A DNA stretch of 64,000 bases from Terrilactibacillus laevilacticus (lineage in GTDB: Bacteria; Bacillota; Bacilli; Bacillales; Sporolactobacillaceae), in the NCBI RefSeq assembly GCF_006517395.1, contig NZ_VDCY01000003.1, positions 1 to 64,000 on the forward strand, read 5' to 3'. Below the pieces are notes generated by a model that saw only the letters and a program-made list of their open reading frames with translations, was not told where the DNA came from and did no database searches. Position numbers and translations under genes: made by a program. Every line of letters starts with the position of its first letter. Position 1 is the first letter of the stretch. Of the stretch, positions 48,954 through 59,522 are shown one piece after another.

Positions 48954-50774
48954 TTAATCCTCATTAATACGAAGAACGGCCATAAAGGCTTCTTGAGGAA
49001 CCTCAACTCGACCAACTGTTTTCATTCTTTTTTTACCTTCTTTTTGCTTTTCAAGCAACTTTCTTTTCCTTGAAATGTCGCCACCATAACATTTTGCAAG
49101 GACATTTTTTCTTAAAGCTTTAATAGTAGATCTCGCTATTATTTTTTGTCCAATAGCCGCTTGGATCGGAACCTCAAATTGTTGTCTTGGGATAAGCTCT
49201 TTCAATTTTTCAACAATCGCTTTTCCTCGCTCATAAGCAAAATCTTGGTGAACAATAAGCGATAAAGCATCGATTTTTTCACCGTTTAACAAGATATCCA
49301 TTTTAACTAATTTTGATGGTCTGTTACCTAAAAATTCGTAATCGAGCGAAGCATACCCCTTTGTGCTTGACTTCAATTGGTCGAAGAAATCATATACGAT
49401 TTCTGACAATGGCAAATGATAAATGATGTTAACCCGATTTTCACTTAAATAAACCATATCAATAAAGTCACCACGTTTTCCTTGGCAGAGCTCCATTACT
49501 TGTCCTACATAGTCATTAGGAGTCATGATCGTGGCTTTAACATAAGGTTCTTCAATTGATTCTATCTCTTTTTTTTCTGGCATTTTTGAAGGATTGTCGA
49601 CGCGAAGAGACTCTCCATCTACCGTTTCAATTTGATAAATAACACTCGGCGCTGTGGTGATTAAATCGATGTTAAATTCACGCTCAATACGTTCTTGAAT
49701 GATTTCCATGTGCAGTAAGCCAAGAAAACCACATCTAAACCCAAATCCTAGCGCTTCAGACGTTTCTGGCTCATATTGAAGGGCTGAGTCGTTTAATTCT
49801 AACCGCTCCAATGCCTCACGTAAATCATTATATTTGCTAGAATCGATAGGATATAACCCACAGTACACCATCGGGTTCATTTTTCGATATCCAGGTAGCT
49901 GTTCTGCTGCTGGTTTTATTGCATTTGTAATTGTGTCACCAACATGAACGTCTTTTACATTTTTGATTGACGCAGTTAGAAAACCTACATCACCTACTGA
50001 AAGTTCATCTTTCATCACTATTTTCGGAGTCGATACGCCAAGTTCTATAACTTCAAAGGTTTTATTTGTGGCCATCATCTTAATTTTATCTCCGACCCTA
50101 ACGGTTCCTTCAACAATGCGAATATAAGCAACAACACCGCGATACGGATCATACATTGAATCAAAAATAAGGGCCTTTAAAGGCGCGTTTGGGTCCCCTT
50201 GGGGAGATGGAACCTTTTCAACAATTTGTTCCAATATATCATTAATGCCAATCCCTGCTTTTGCCGATGCTAAGACACTGTCTGATGCATCAAGACCAAT
50301 AACATCCTCGATTTCTTGTCTCACTCGTTCAGGTTCAGCATTTGGTAAGTCAATCTTATTTATAACTGGAATAATTTCCAAATCATTTTCAAGAGCGAGA
50401 TATACATTGGCTAGCGTCTGCGCTTCAATACCTTGTGCAGCGTCAACAATCAGAAGAGCGCCTTCACAGGCAGCTAAACTTCGAGACACTTCATATGTAA
50501 AATCGACATGACCCGGTGTATCAATCAAATGAAAAATATACGTTTCTCCATCTTTAGCTTTATAATTCAATTGAACAGCATTTAATTTTATCGTAATACC
50601 ACGTTCTCTTTCAAGATCCATTGCATCCAGCATTTGTGCTTTCATTTCCCTTTTTGTTAGGGCACTTGTCGTTTCTAAAATGCGATCAGCCAAGGTAGAT
50701 TTCCCATGATCAATATGCGCAATAATTGAAAAGTTTCTAATTCTAGATTGGCGGTTATTTGTATTCTCTGACAT
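48954..50774 (-). CDS. lepA: Elongation factor 4 (LepA)
   Basis: 606 residues. Ribosome back-translocation GTPase: [11 protein letters not shown] (G1), DTPGHVDF (G3) and NKID (G4) in the first 150, EF-G-like domains II and III, and the LepA-specific C-terminal domain ending [34 protein letters not shown] lies just upstream of the ATG. Upstream is repeat D, then yqxA. Confidence 0.98.
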   Translation of the reverse strand: MSENTNNRQSRIRNFSIIAHIDHGKSTLADRILETTSALTKREMKAQMLDAMDLERERGITIKLNAVQLNYKAKDGETYIFHLIDTPGHVDFTYEVSRSLAACEGALLIVDAAQGIEAQTLANVYLALENDLEIIPVINKIDLPNAEPERVRQEIEDVIGLDASDSVLASAKAGIGINDILEQIVEKVPSPQGDPNAPLKALIFDSMYDPYRGVVAYIRIVEGTVRVGDKIKMMATNKTFEVIELGVSTPKIVMKDELSVGDVGFLTASIKNVKDVHVGDTITNAIKPAAEQLPGYRKMNPMVYCGLYPIDSSKYNDLREALERLELNDSALQYEPETSEALGFGFRCGFLGLLHMEIIQERIEREFNIDLITTAPSVIYQIETVDGESLRVDNPSKMPEKKEIESIEEPYVKATIMTPNDYVGQVMELCQGKRGDFIDMVYLSENRVNIIYHLPLSEIVYDFFDQLKSSTKGYASLDYEFLGNRPSKLVKMDILLNGEKIDALSLIVHQDFAYERGKAIVEKLKELIPRQQFEVPIQAAIGQKIIARSTIKALRKNVLAKCYGGDISRKRKLLEKQKEGKKRMKTVGRVEVPQEAFMAVLRINED

Positions 50775-50944
50775 CTATATCACTCCTACTGGTATGCAAA
50801 ACACAATACATAGTCGATTATATCAAGGGTCATGATTCGTTTCAATATATTGAGCTATCTAAAGTCAATTGTAAATTAAGAAAACTTCCTACAAATGCAA
50901 AAAATTATCTCACCGTTTTTTTTCCACATTTAAGGCTAGTAAGG

Positions 50945-51120
50945 ACCCCCACTACAGGGTAATGAGTGTAAACGAGCATTCCTAGGTGGGATAACTGCCC
51001 GTAAAAGCCCAATTGGTTCAGGTTTACAATTAGTGGGGGATGACGCAGGCTAAAAACGCGACGTCCTGTCGCAACGCCTGCACCAGCACATCCTGCGTGT
51101 CGAAAAACCCACACTGATTG
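50945..51120 (-). repeat. Repeat family D, copy 2
   Basis: Reverse orientation of the element at 3333-3498: begins GTTTTTCGACACGCAGG on the minus strand and ends near GTGGGGG. GACGCAGG / CCTGCGTC and GCGAC / GTCGC blocks can pair. The 429-base gap between lepA and yqxA holds this element and little else. Confidence 0.85.
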
Positions 51121-51178
51121 ATGTTTATCGTTTTATATGAGCATGCTTTTCTGCTTTACAATAACAAATTCGAAATGA

Positions 51179-51206
51179 AAAAGCTCCCTTTTCATTTGGG
51201 AGCTTA
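51179..51206 (-). terminator. yqxA terminator
   Basis: Stem AAAGCTCCC / GGGAGCTTT beginning at the stop codon, loop AAATGAA-type, followed by TTTTTCATT. Confidence 0.85.
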
Positions 51207-51548
51207 CAAAAATAGCTGTGAAATTAAGTTAACCGTACTGCTTGCCACGTTCATTCCTTTCTTTGCAACAGTTGAAATGCTATTTGAAAGATGATCACTT
51301 ATAGGGTTTGATTCGCTTTTTCCTTTTTTCTCCAATTGTTTCATTCGTTCTAGGGCTGACTCACCATTTACATTGTGAGTCGATGTTGGTAGAGACGTTG
51401 GAATCGTTAGGCTTATTGCACGCTGATTTTCGGGTACTTTTATTTCTTTCATTTTGCCGGTCCCATGATTGACCGTTATCATACCATAGACGACACAAAA
51501 TCCGAGGGTCATCACAACGAGCATTAATTTTATACCAAAATGTTTCAT
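51204..51548 (-). CDS. yqxA: YqxA-like (DUF3679) protein
   Basis: 114 residues. An N-terminal transmembrane or signal segment (about 5-24), then a hydrophilic domain with KEIKVPENQRAISLTIPTS and ALERMKQLEKKGKSESNPISDHLSNSISTVAKKG. Matches the small membrane protein of the gpr-lepA interval. AGGAGACG precedes the ATG. In B. subtilis spoIIP lies between gpr and yqxA; here it is missing. Confidence 0.75.
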   Translation of the reverse strand: MKHFGIKLMLVVMTLGFCVVYGMITVNHGTGKMKEIKVPENQRAISLTIPTSLPTSTHNVNGESALERMKQLEKKGKSESNPISDHLSNSISTVAKKGMNVASSTVNLISQLFL

Positions 51549-51582
51549 AAGCGTCTCCTCTTTGTTCTATTTTATACTTTTT

Positions 51583-51718
51583 GTGCGTGTTCAAAAAGGT
51601 AGCAAATTAGAGTCAAGAAACCCAAGAGCGGCGCAGTTCCTTAGAACCGGTATTCCACAATTTTAGTTGAAGCCGGAAAAACAAGAGGGCGCAAGATTCG
51701 TAGCTTATCACTTGATGT
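51583..51718 (-). repeat. Repeat family A, copy 6 (degenerate)
   Basis: Reverse orientation: GCGTGTTCAAAAAGGTAGC at 51585 and AAGATTCGTAGCTTATC near 51692; the GTTGTTC end is degraded. Lies where spoIIP would be. Confidence 0.7.
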
Positions 51719-51771
51719 TGTCCCACTGATGGAAGTTTCACTTTATCTATATCTATGCATAAAACTGAAAT

Positions 51772-52869
51772 TTAATGCGTATAATGGCCCATATTTTCTT
51801 GATTTACATCCGTATGCAAGGACGTATTTAATCCGCCAGCAATAATATTAGCCATATCTTCTATAAAATCATCCACTTCTTTTGGTGTAACCATAAGATT
51901 ATGTCCAGTTGGGCCAAGAACTTCTCGAATGAGTTGTACTTTTTCCTCATCTGGTAATGTCCCAACCACACCTAAAAAAGAGGCTCGGTGTTCTTCACTA
52001 GGTAAATCTTCTTCTGCATATTTCCTTTTTTCTCCAAAATTAAGCCAAGATGGTGTTAAAGCCTTTGATGGTTTTTGGTTTTTCATTTCATGTCCAAGAT
52101 GTTTCAAAATTAAATCAAGCGTGTCACTTGTAATCGTTACCGCATCGACAACGGTTGGAATTCCAATGGCTATGACTGGAATTCCCAATGTATCTTTGTT
52201 TAATTCCTTACGATTATTTCCGACTCCTGAACCTGGGTGAATACCTGCATCAGATATTTGAATCGTTGTATTCACACGTTCTATGGATCTTGATGCTAAA
52301 GAATCAATGGCTATCACAAAATCCGGTTTAGACTTTTCAATAATCCCTAAAATAATGTCGCTTGTTTCAATCCCTGTAATACCCATAACTCCAGGTGATA
52401 TCGCACTTACAGAACGAAACCCTTCTTTTACATTTTGTGGCTGCAAATCAAATAAGTGTTTTGTTATGAGTATGTTTTCGACCGTACTCGGACCGAGTGC
52501 ATCTGGTGTTACGTTCCAGTTTCCTAACCCAACGATAAGGCAACTCATTTCTTTGGTAACTTTAATATCTTTTAAAAATTGAGCAAACTCTTTGGCAAAT
52601 GTTTTTTCCACTTTTTCTTGAAATTCGGTATCTTGATTCCGTAAATCCTGTGCTTCCAATGTAAGATATCGGCCAGGTTTTTTACCCAATGTTTTTGAAG
52701 CATCTGAATCAATGGTCATATGTGTGATTCGAATGCCTTCAATTTCATTCTCTTTGATAGTCAATCCATGGATAGGATGCGCGGGTTCTTGTTCAGTGAC
52801 CATTTCACGGGCTTCAACTGCTAAATCCGTTCTTACTTTATATTGGCTTAAATCGAGTTTATCAGGCAT
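51772..52869 (-). CDS. gpr: Germination protease Gpr
   Basis: 365 residues from the ATG at 52869 (AAGGGGAA seven to nine bases upstream). Endoprotease that degrades small acid-soluble spore proteins at germination; an A25-family peptidase made as a zymogen. Conserved [36 protein letters not shown] and [40 protein letters not shown]. Strong sign that the organism makes endospores. Confidence 0.95.
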   Translation of the reverse strand: MPDKLDLSQYKVRTDLAVEAREMVTEQEPAHPIHGLTIKENEIEGIRITHMTIDSDASKTLGKKPGRYLTLEAQDLRNQDTEFQEKVEKTFAKEFAQFLKDIKVTKEMSCLIVGLGNWNVTPDALGPSTVENILITKHLFDLQPQNVKEGFRSVSAISPGVMGITGIETSDIILGIIEKSKPDFVIAIDSLASRSIERVNTTIQISDAGIHPGSGVGNNRKELNKDTLGIPVIAIGIPTVVDAVTITSDTLDLILKHLGHEMKNQKPSKALTPSWLNFGEKRKYAEEDLPSEEHRASFLGVVGTLPDEEKVQLIREVLGPTGHNLMVTPKEVDDFIEDMANIIAGGLNTSLHTDVNQENMGHYTH

Positions 52870-53026
52870 AACCATTCCCCTTTCGAGTAAAACGTGCTAT
52901 ATTTATAACGATCATGATTAATAAAAATAAAACTTTAATAAAAAAATAAGACAGTAAGAATTAAGGTTAAAACAATCAATCTTAAACTATTATCATCATT
53001 GCCTTTTTTAACTTTTTTCATTCATA

Positions 53027-53055
53027 TTGCAAAACCCCTATGTGTTTGGTACAAT
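53027..53055 (+). promoter_or_regulatory. rpsT promoter
   Basis: TTGCAA, 17-base spacer, TACAAT, about 38 bases before the rpsT start. Confidence 0.85.
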
Positions 53056-53093
53056 ACTCATTGTCAATTAATGTGCCTCAAGGAGGTGAAAGT

Positions 53094-53360
53094 ATGCCTA
53101 ATATTAAATCCGCAATCAAACGTGTGAAAAAAAGCGATGCTAATCGTCAACATAATATCATGTTCAAATCTGCCATGCGTACATCAATTAAAAACTTTAA
53201 CGCTTCTATAGATGCTAAAGATGTTGAAGCTGCTAAAGAAGCTTATCTCGTAGCAACAAAAAAAATTGATAAAGCAGCAACAAAAGGTTTGATTCATAAA
53301 AATAAAGCATCCCGTGAAATATCACGTTTAACAAAAAAATTAAACGAATTAACGGCTTAA
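53094..53360 (+). CDS. rpsT: Ribosomal protein bS20
   Basis: 88 residues from the ATG at 53094 (AAGGAGGTGA directly upstream). 30S protein: [58 protein letters not shown]. Monocistronic. Confidence 0.98.
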   Translation: MPNIKSAIKRVKKSDANRQHNIMFKSAMRTSIKNFNASIDAKDVEAAKEAYLVATKKIDKAATKGLIHKNKASREISRLTKKLNELTA

Positions 53361-53383
53361 TATGCGTATTTGTTTTCTTAATA

Positions 53384-53423
53384 CAAAAAAGAGGCTTTCC
53401 TTTAAATGGAAACCTCTTTTTTG
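53384..53423. terminator. rpsT terminator
   Basis: Stem AAAAAAGAGG-TTTCC / GGAAACCTCTTTTTT, seven T residues on the plus strand. Confidence 0.9.
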
Positions 53424-53429
53424 TACTCT

Positions 53430-53518
53430 AAGAAAGTATTAAGGGTTAAAGTATACGTACGGGCTCAGGCCTCTGTTCTAGCGCCTTGCAGGCTGGCCAA
53501 TCGGCAAGTTTTCTTTAT
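53430..53518 (-). repeat. Repeat family C, reverse copy
   Basis: Reads AAAGAAAACTTGCCGATTGG on the minus strand through GGCGCTAGAACAGAGGCC to TACTTTCTTAG. Reaches the holA stop codon. Confidence 0.88.
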
Positions 53519-53521
53519 ATG

Positions 53522-54547
53522 TTAAGCGCCTTTTGACGTGCTATGAATAAACAATTCAAGGGCTAGGCGTTTATCCATACCCCCTGTTTTCATTTGATAA
53601 TCCGTTTCTGTACATTTCGTGAGTACATATTCAAGCCTTTTTAAATCAAAATGCTTCGCTTGTTGACTGGCAAGTTTTACGCTATAGGGATGAATTCCAA
53701 TTTTCGAAGCGATATTTTGTTGTGTATAACCATCTTTTTGATAAACTCCTACTTGATAGACGATCCTTATTTGTCTTGTTATTAAAGCGAGAAGCTTGAT
53801 AGGATCTTCTTTTTGTTTGATTAAGTCGGATAATAATTGAAGGGCTTCCCTTCTTTTATTTGCAAGGACTTGATCCACAAGAAGAAAAACGTTATTTTCC
53901 AAAGACCTGGATGCAAGGGACAAAACCACTCGTTGGTCAATCGCCTGATCTGTTCCGTAGCAATAAAAAGCACATTTCTTCACTTCATTTGCAAGCGCCA
54001 TTAAGTTAGGGCCGATAAAAGCCATCAATTGATCATGTCCTTCTTTTGTATACCTAACACCTAACTCAGATGCTACCGATGACAATAAATCATAAATGAA
54101 TCGATCCCCAAGTTGGGATAACTCAACGATTTGACCCTTTTTTTCAATCATTTTAACGATTTTTTTTCGTTTATCAAGTTTTTCATGAAATAAAGGAATA
54201 ATCATAACTGTATCAGTTGATGGGTGTTCAAGGTAAGTTTCAAATCGCTTAAGATCATGCTCTACCTTTACTTTTGGTTTTGAACCTGTTAAGAAATAGG
54301 CATTCTCCAAAATGACGACTCGTTTTTCACCAAAAAAAGGGAGAGTTTCGGCATCTTCAATTCCAACTTCTACTGAAGTCTCTAACATATCATAACTAGA
54401 TAAATTGACTTCCATTTCTTCTTCAGATAAAGCTTCTTTTACAATTGTTTTTTTCATATGTTGTATAAGATACTCTTGGCTACCAAATAATAAGTAAATT
54501 GGAGCAAGAGGCTTTTGTATGGATAAATCCTTTTTTGTCACAGGCAC
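53522..54547 (-). CDS. holA: DNA polymerase III delta subunit
   Basis: 341 residues; GTG start with GGGGGAG upstream. Clamp-loader subunit: PIYLLFGSQEYLIQHM near the N terminus, LPFFGEKRVVILENA, RKKIVKMIEKKG and the C-terminal IASKIGIHPYSVKLASQQAKHF. Equivalent of B. subtilis yqeN. Beside rpsT and comEC as expected. Confidence 0.93.
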   Translation of the reverse strand: MPVTKKDLSIQKPLAPIYLLFGSQEYLIQHMKKTIVKEALSEEEMEVNLSSYDMLETSVEVGIEDAETLPFFGEKRVVILENAYFLTGSKPKVKVEHDLKRFETYLEHPSTDTVMIIPLFHEKLDKRKKIVKMIEKKGQIVELSQLGDRFIYDLLSSVASELGVRYTKEGHDQLMAFIGPNLMALANEVKKCAFYCYGTDQAIDQRVVLSLASRSLENNVFLLVDQVLANKRREALQLLSDLIKQKEDPIKLLALITRQIRIVYQVGVYQKDGYTQQNIASKIGIHPYSVKLASQQAKHFDLKRLEYVLTKCTETDYQMKTGGMDKRLALELFIHSTSKGA

Positions 54548-54854
54548 TTACATTCACTCCCCCTCTTACCAATTCACTTTATCGTAAATTGTCTTAGTGT
54601 ACAAGGGGCTTTTACTTTAGTTTAGTGAAAAGGATAAAGAGGTTAGCCAGATAAAGGCTAACCCCAACTTTCATCTATGTTAAACGACATCCTCATGTAT
54701 CCCGGGTCAAATATGCGGTGTCGGAAATGGGTTTGTACTCATTATCATAACCTAAAGATAATAAAGTATTGATAGATAAAGCAGGTTCCACCGTTTAAAA
54801 TATTGGCAATGCATGAAATAATTAAGATTACATCTTTTGTGTATATCTGGCTAG
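54548..54854. other. Gap between holA and comEC
   Basis: 307 bases, no gene; the small yqzM protein of B. subtilis is not seen. A hairpin GGTTAGCC / GGCTAACC (54641-54663) may be a weak comEC terminator. Confidence 0.4.
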
Positions 54855-57161
54855 TTATTGCTGAACAGCAAAGTCAACACGAGTAATTTGATCATTTTTA
54901 AAAGACCATCGTATAGCACCAAGCTGATCTGTCCTCATTATCTTTACATGTAAGCTACTCAGTCTCTGTAGAACTTCTTGATTAGGATGTCCATAGCGAT
55001 TGTTTTTCCCAACTGAAATCATCGCATATTTTGGTTTTATAACATTCAAAAATTGTTCTGAAGTTGAAGATCGGCTTCCATGATGACCGACTTTTAATAC
55101 ATCAATCGAAAGTCTAGGGTAGTTTTTGGTAAGTTGATTCTCCCCTTCTTCTTCAAGATCACCTGTAAATAGCCAATTCAGTCCACCAAGATTTGTTTGA
55201 AGTACAATCGAATTGTTATTTGAATCCTGATTTGTTGCAGGCGATAAGACGTGAAACGCATACGTACTAAAGTTAATGGTATCTCCTTTTTGGACTTTTT
55301 GTATCTTTGTTCCTTGACGATACGCTTGTTTTAACATTTTAATATCTGCAGTTGATGGATTAAACCATGGACTGATAATTAGTTTTCGAATCGGTATTTG
55401 TCCGATAAGATCTTTCACTCCCCCGATATGGTCATAGTCAGAGTGAGTCAATATCAACATATCAATTTGATGTATTCCACTAGCGCGCAATTCATGTAAA
55501 ACAACATCTCGCCCTACTTTAAATGGATCTTTTTTCTTTTTCCAAGCTTCTGTTTTATAAGGCACAATTCCACCCGTATCGATTAAGATCGTTCCTCTGT
55601 GATGTGGGAGTTGAATTAAAACACTATCGCCTTGTCCGACATCTAGAAAAACAACTTGTCCTTGAGAAGACCACGTTCCGCTTAAAACAACCATTGTATA
55701 CATGAAAATGAACGGGATCAAAAGTAAATACTCTCCTCTTTTCAAACGATGTTCCCATAAACATAAACAAACATAGATCAATAAGACCATACAAAAAAGC
55801 ATAACAGGTGTTAATGAACCATACGTCAAAACAAAATGGGGATGATAATAAAAATAGAGTAAAATTCGATGAGGATATTTTAACAAAGAAGACATAAACT
55901 GAGATAAAACGAAGGATAAAGGAGAATATATATAGCTAACAGTATAAGTCATAATAGACAACGGTAAAATAATGTTGGTCATTAATGGAACGAAGAGCAT
56001 ATTCATGAAGAAACTTATAAAAGAAAATTGATAAAACGATGGAATAAGAATGGAAAATGTGGCTAGTTCACAAATAACGGATAACCAAAGTAATTGTTCA
56101 AGATAGGAGAAGGCTTTTTTGTGAATGGTATGAGCTGATAACAATATAGCAGAAGTAGCTAGAAATGACAGTTGAAATCCCATTTGAAATAAGAACTCCG
56201 GATCATAAAAGACCATCACTAAAAATACAATACTAATAAGATCTATCGAAGTTAAATGAACTTTTTTTATTAGTGTATAACCCAAAACGAACATACCGGT
56301 CAAGCCGGCACGAATAACAGAAGCCTCTGCCCCTGTTAAAATGACATAGATGGGGATGAAAAGTAACAAGAGAAACAGAACATGTTCTCGAATCATGCCG
56401 AGTCGTAAACAAATGAAGTTCACCATGGCTAATAACAGGACAACATGAAGACCGGAAACAGCTAAAATATGGACAATACCAAGGGTTTGGTAGGCTTTCT
56501 GGAGTTCTACGGGCATATGAGACTGATCTCCAAAAATGAGGGCTGACATTAAACCATCTATTGGCTCAGGAAACGTGTTTTGAATCCTATAAATTTGCTT
56601 TTCTCTCCACTGCATAATCCGTTCTACGGGCGTTAAAGAAGATGGAAGCGGATGAGGGGGCTTTTCTGCTGTTAATATCCAATAAATATGTTCATGATTG
56701 AGATATTGCCGATAATTGAAAGAATGAAAATTAGTTGGAGAATTTGGCTTTTCAAGCTGTCCTATGATTCGATAGGAATTCCCTGCATGGAGGTTTTTTT
56801 GAAGGATTCGTTTCTCACTATTTGATAATAGTGTGTACCGAACAACAACCACCTCATCTTCTGTCTTATATTGAAAACTGACGACATTCCCATCAAACCC
56901 TGGAATAGATATAATTTTACCTTGAAATAAAGTATTCTTTGGAGAAAGCTTTGTTTCTTGTTGCGTTACCCATAGCATGTTCATACCAAAAACAGCACCT
57001 ACTACAAGACACCATATAAACAGGCTGTGTGTTGATCTCATGAAAATATATCCAAAGTAGACAATAAGAATGATTAGTGGTATCCAGGGATGATTCCCAT
57101 AGAACACCCACATGACAAGGCATGAGACAAAAACGAGATGATGACACTTGCCATATAGCAT
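54855..57161 (-). CDS. comEC: DNA uptake channel ComEC
   Basis: 768 residues. N-terminal OB-like part, central competence domain with about ten transmembrane helices (roughly 225-490), and a C-terminal metallo-beta-lactamase-like domain (LDVGQGDSVLIQLP, LTHSDYDHIGGVKDL, VGHHGSRSSTSEQFL). Transports single-stranded DNA across the membrane during transformation. Starts five bases after comEB. No inactivating change is visible, so competence may be active. Confidence 0.95.
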   Translation of the reverse strand: MLYGKCHHLVFVSCLVMWVFYGNHPWIPLIILIVYFGYIFMRSTHSLFIWCLVVGAVFGMNMLWVTQQETKLSPKNTLFQGKIISIPGFDGNVVSFQYKTEDEVVVVRYTLLSNSEKRILQKNLHAGNSYRIIGQLEKPNSPTNFHSFNYRQYLNHEHIYWILTAEKPPHPLPSSLTPVERIMQWREKQIYRIQNTFPEPIDGLMSALIFGDQSHMPVELQKAYQTLGIVHILAVSGLHVVLLLAMVNFICLRLGMIREHVLFLLLLFIPIYVILTGAEASVIRAGLTGMFVLGYTLIKKVHLTSIDLISIVFLVMVFYDPEFLFQMGFQLSFLATSAILLSAHTIHKKAFSYLEQLLWLSVICELATFSILIPSFYQFSFISFFMNMLFVPLMTNIILPLSIMTYTVSYIYSPLSFVLSQFMSSLLKYPHRILLYFYYHPHFVLTYGSLTPVMLFCMVLLIYVCLCLWEHRLKRGEYLLLIPFIFMYTMVVLSGTWSSQGQVVFLDVGQGDSVLIQLPHHRGTILIDTGGIVPYKTEAWKKKKDPFKVGRDVVLHELRASGIHQIDMLILTHSDYDHIGGVKDLIGQIPIRKLIISPWFNPSTADIKMLKQAYRQGTKIQKVQKGDTINFSTYAFHVLSPATNQDSNNNSIVLQTNLGGLNWLFTGDLEEEGENQLTKNYPRLSIDVLKVGHHGSRSSTSEQFLNVIKPKYAMISVGKNNRYGHPNQEVLQRLSSLHVKIMRTDQLGAIRWSFKNDQITRVDFAVQQ

Positions 57162-57166
57162 TTTAG

Positions 57167-57742
57167 TTAAACCCCAATTAAAAATAATTTACGCAATTGA
57201 TCATACATACGGTTAATCTCATCAGTATCCACTCCTCGTTCCTCAAGTTGGCCAAACAAATGATCTATAAACGTCTTCTGCTCGTCATTAAAGTCTTTTT
57301 TAATATTAAAAAAGTCATTAAAAGGAACTTTTTGAACCTCAACATGTGCTTCTTCAAAGAGCTGAATGGCGTAAGGGTGATTCTTATAGTCCGTCGCATA
57401 GTGAACTTTCTTTATTCCACTTTGAATAATGGCCTTACAACAATGCAAGCACGGGAAATGCGTCACGTAGATTTCTGCATTATCTGTCGGGACACCAAAC
57501 TTTGAACATTGCAAAATGGCATTCATTTCAGCATGTATCGTTCTGATACAATGTCCGTCAACGACATAGCATCCATCATCAATGCAATGTGTACCTCCCG
57601 AAATAGAGCCATTATAACCGCCAGCTATGATACGTTTATCTCTAACTATGGTAGCCCCAACAGCAAGTCTAGGACATGTGCTGCGATTGGCTAATAAATG
57701 GCTTTGCGCCATAAAATATTGGTCCCATGATAGTCTCTTCAA
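57167..57742 (-). CDS. comEB: ComEB, dCMP deaminase family
   Basis: 191 residues from a TTG start with AAAGGTGAT about nine bases before. Zinc motifs IHAEMNAILQC (about 69-79) and PCLHCCKAIIQSG (about 97-109). dCMP to dUMP is the family reaction; its comE role is unclear. Upstream of comEC. Confidence 0.95.
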   Translation of the reverse strand: MKRLSWDQYFMAQSHLLANRSTCPRLAVGATIVRDKRIIAGGYNGSISGGTHCIDDGCYVVDGHCIRTIHAEMNAILQCSKFGVPTDNAEIYVTHFPCLHCCKAIIQSGIKKVHYATDYKNHPYAIQLFEEAHVEVQKVPFNDFFNIKKDFNDEQKTFIDHLFGQLEERGVDTDEINRMYDQLRKLFLIGV

Positions 57743-57787
57743 ATTTCACTCATCACCTTTCTAAATCTCGTTTGTCCAAAAAACCTA

Positions 57788-57898
57788 GTCTCATGTAGTT
57801 CTAAAAAACTACGTTCTATTTTAACATAATCAACGAATGAACTTCTCCCCTTTTTCCGAGATTCGTAGCTTATCATTTGGTGATCTTTTGAACAATCT
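57788..57898 (-). repeat. Repeat family A, copy 7 (degenerate)
   Basis: Only 57856-57895 (CGAGATTCGTAGCTTATC, TTTTGAACAA) is clear; the upstream CTCATGTAG / CTACGTTCT hairpin at 57792-57816 may be the middle. Lies between comEA and comEB. Confidence 0.6.
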
Positions 57899-57935
57899 CT
57901 AAAGTCAAAAAATTAACACATCGTAAGATTTCGGC

Positions 57936-58580
57936 TTACTCCACACAAATGTCTGCTTTTAACTTTTCAAATGACTTTTCACCTATTCCTGTGACATTCG
58001 TCAATTCCTCTGGTGCTTTAAACGGCCCATGTTCCTCTCGATACGAAATAATCGCCTCCGCCTTTGACGGACCGATGCCATTTAAATTCTGTAATTCATC
58101 AACCGTAGCAGTATTAATGTTAATCAATTTTTTATCCTCTATAGAAGTTGATGTATCACTATTTGAGGTGGGATTGGTTGCTGTCATCACAGCGGAGGAA
58201 TCCCCTTTTTTTGGAACCAATATCACCATTTCATCCTTAAGTTTTTGTGCAAGATTAATTTTATTTTGATCTGCTTGATTAGTATACCCTCCTGATTTTT
58301 GAATCACATCACTCACTCGGCTCCCATTTTCCATTTTATAAACGCCTGGATGTTTCACTTCACCCTTTAAGTCAACAGCCAAACTTGTATCGGTATTTTT
58401 ATTTTCTTGATTATTAGCTTGAGCTTTAGCCACATTTTTCGTCGTCTCAACAGATTGAAAGGTTTCTTCTTTTAAAGGATCCGGTTCAATAGATGATTCG
58501 GGGTGCCTATTGATAAAAAAGATGACGACAAGAATGGTTATCACAAGACAGGCTCCAATGGCTATTTTTATCTTATTCAT
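57936..58580 (-). CDS. comEA: ComEA, competence DNA receptor
   Basis: 214 residues from the ATG at 58580 (GAGGTG seven bases upstream). N-terminal transmembrane anchor (about 5-22), SLBB-type domain (VDLKGEVKHPGVYKMENGSRVSDVI, about 66-120), low-complexity linker and a C-terminal helix-hairpin-helix pair INTATVDELQNLNGIGPSKAEAIISYR ... LTNVTGIGEKSFEKLK that binds DNA. Usual comE order. Confidence 0.93.
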   Translation of the reverse strand: MNKIKIAIGACLVITILVVIFFINRHPESSIEPDPLKEETFQSVETTKNVAKAQANNQENKNTDTSLAVDLKGEVKHPGVYKMENGSRVSDVIQKSGGYTNQADQNKINLAQKLKDEMVILVPKKGDSSAVMTATNPTSNSDTSTSIEDKKLININTATVDELQNLNGIGPSKAEAIISYREEHGPFKAPEELTNVTGIGEKSFEKLKADICVE

Positions 58581-58667
58581 GGTTTTACACCTCGATTTTT
58601 TACGCATAGATTTTTGAATAAAAACATACAGTGGTATAAGGTTGTTAGGATTGGGGGAAGAAAAAAA

Positions 58668-59501
58668 GTGACAATTGGAGTTATTGGAACAGGCAATATG
58701 GGGACGTTACTTATTGAATCCTTTATTCGTTCTAAAGCCATACAGCCATCTGAATTTGTTATTACAAATCGCACGTTATCGAAAGCGGAATCATTAAGTA
58801 AGAAATATGAGGGTATTCAGGTCGTCCCCTCTGCTAAATCTGTATTTAAAGAAGCTAAAACAATCTTTATATGTGTTAAGCCATTATCCATTTATCCATT
58901 ATTAAAAGAAGCGAATGACGTAATTGAGCATAATCATCTTGTCATTTCAATAACGAGTCCAATTCGTGTTGAGCAATTAGAAAGTTCATTGCCATGTCCT
59001 GCAGCACGTGTTATTCCAAGTATCGTGAATCAAACATTAAGCGGGTCTACGTTATTAACATTTGGCGAACGTTGTACAGAAGAAGTAAAAACCTCTTTAA
59101 CCCAATTACTTCAATCGATATCAAACCCGATTGAAATTGAAGAAGAAATTACGAGAGTTTCATCTGATTTATCAAGCTGTGGTCCAGCCTTTCTTTCATA
59201 TCTCTTTGAACGAATGATATCTGCTGCAGTTTCTACAACGGAGATAACGGAAGAAAAAGCAACTCAATTATTGACGGATATGGTAATAGGAGTTGGTAAA
59301 CTATTTGAAGAAAAAACCTACACTCTCGACACCTTAAAGAAAAAAGTCATGGTTAAAGGCGGGGTAACTGGCGTTGGAATTCAAATCTTAGAAGATGAAT
59401 TAGGTGAAGTATTTGAACATTTATTTAAAGCGACTCAAATGAAATTTGTTGAGGATCACAAGGAAGTTGACCCACAATATAGCATTAAACCATCATCATA
59501 G
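58668..59501 (+). CDS. comER: ComER, pyrroline-5-carboxylate reductase family
   Basis: 277 residues from GTG at 58668 (GGGGGAAG upstream); the longer open frame is only chance. Rossmann N terminus VTIGVIGTGNMGTLLIES, ITNRTLSKAE and FICVKPLSIYPLL; P5C-reductase-like C-terminal SSCGPAFLSYLFERMISAAV. Divergent from comEA as in B. subtilis. Function uncertain. Confidence 0.92.
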   Translation: MTIGVIGTGNMGTLLIESFIRSKAIQPSEFVITNRTLSKAESLSKKYEGIQVVPSAKSVFKEAKTIFICVKPLSIYPLLKEANDVIEHNHLVISITSPIRVEQLESSLPCPAARVIPSIVNQTLSGSTLLTFGERCTEEVKTSLTQLLQSISNPIEIEEEITRVSSDLSSCGPAFLSYLFERMISAAVSTTEITEEKATQLLTDMVIGVGKLFEEKTYTLDTLKKKVMVKGGVTGVGIQILEDELGEVFEHLFKATQMKFVEDHKEVDPQYSIKPSS

Positions 59502-59522
59502 AATGTTTACCTCCTTTTTAGG

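Noticed and set aside
50905-51114. 69-codon open frame on the minus strand over repeat D
   Set aside because: Frame and product differ from the other D copy; the element is structured non-coding DNA.
58581-58667. Possible ComK box (AAAA-N5-TTTT) between comEA and comER
   Set aside because: Only the reverse arrangement TTTT-N5-AAAA is present, which does not fit the known box.
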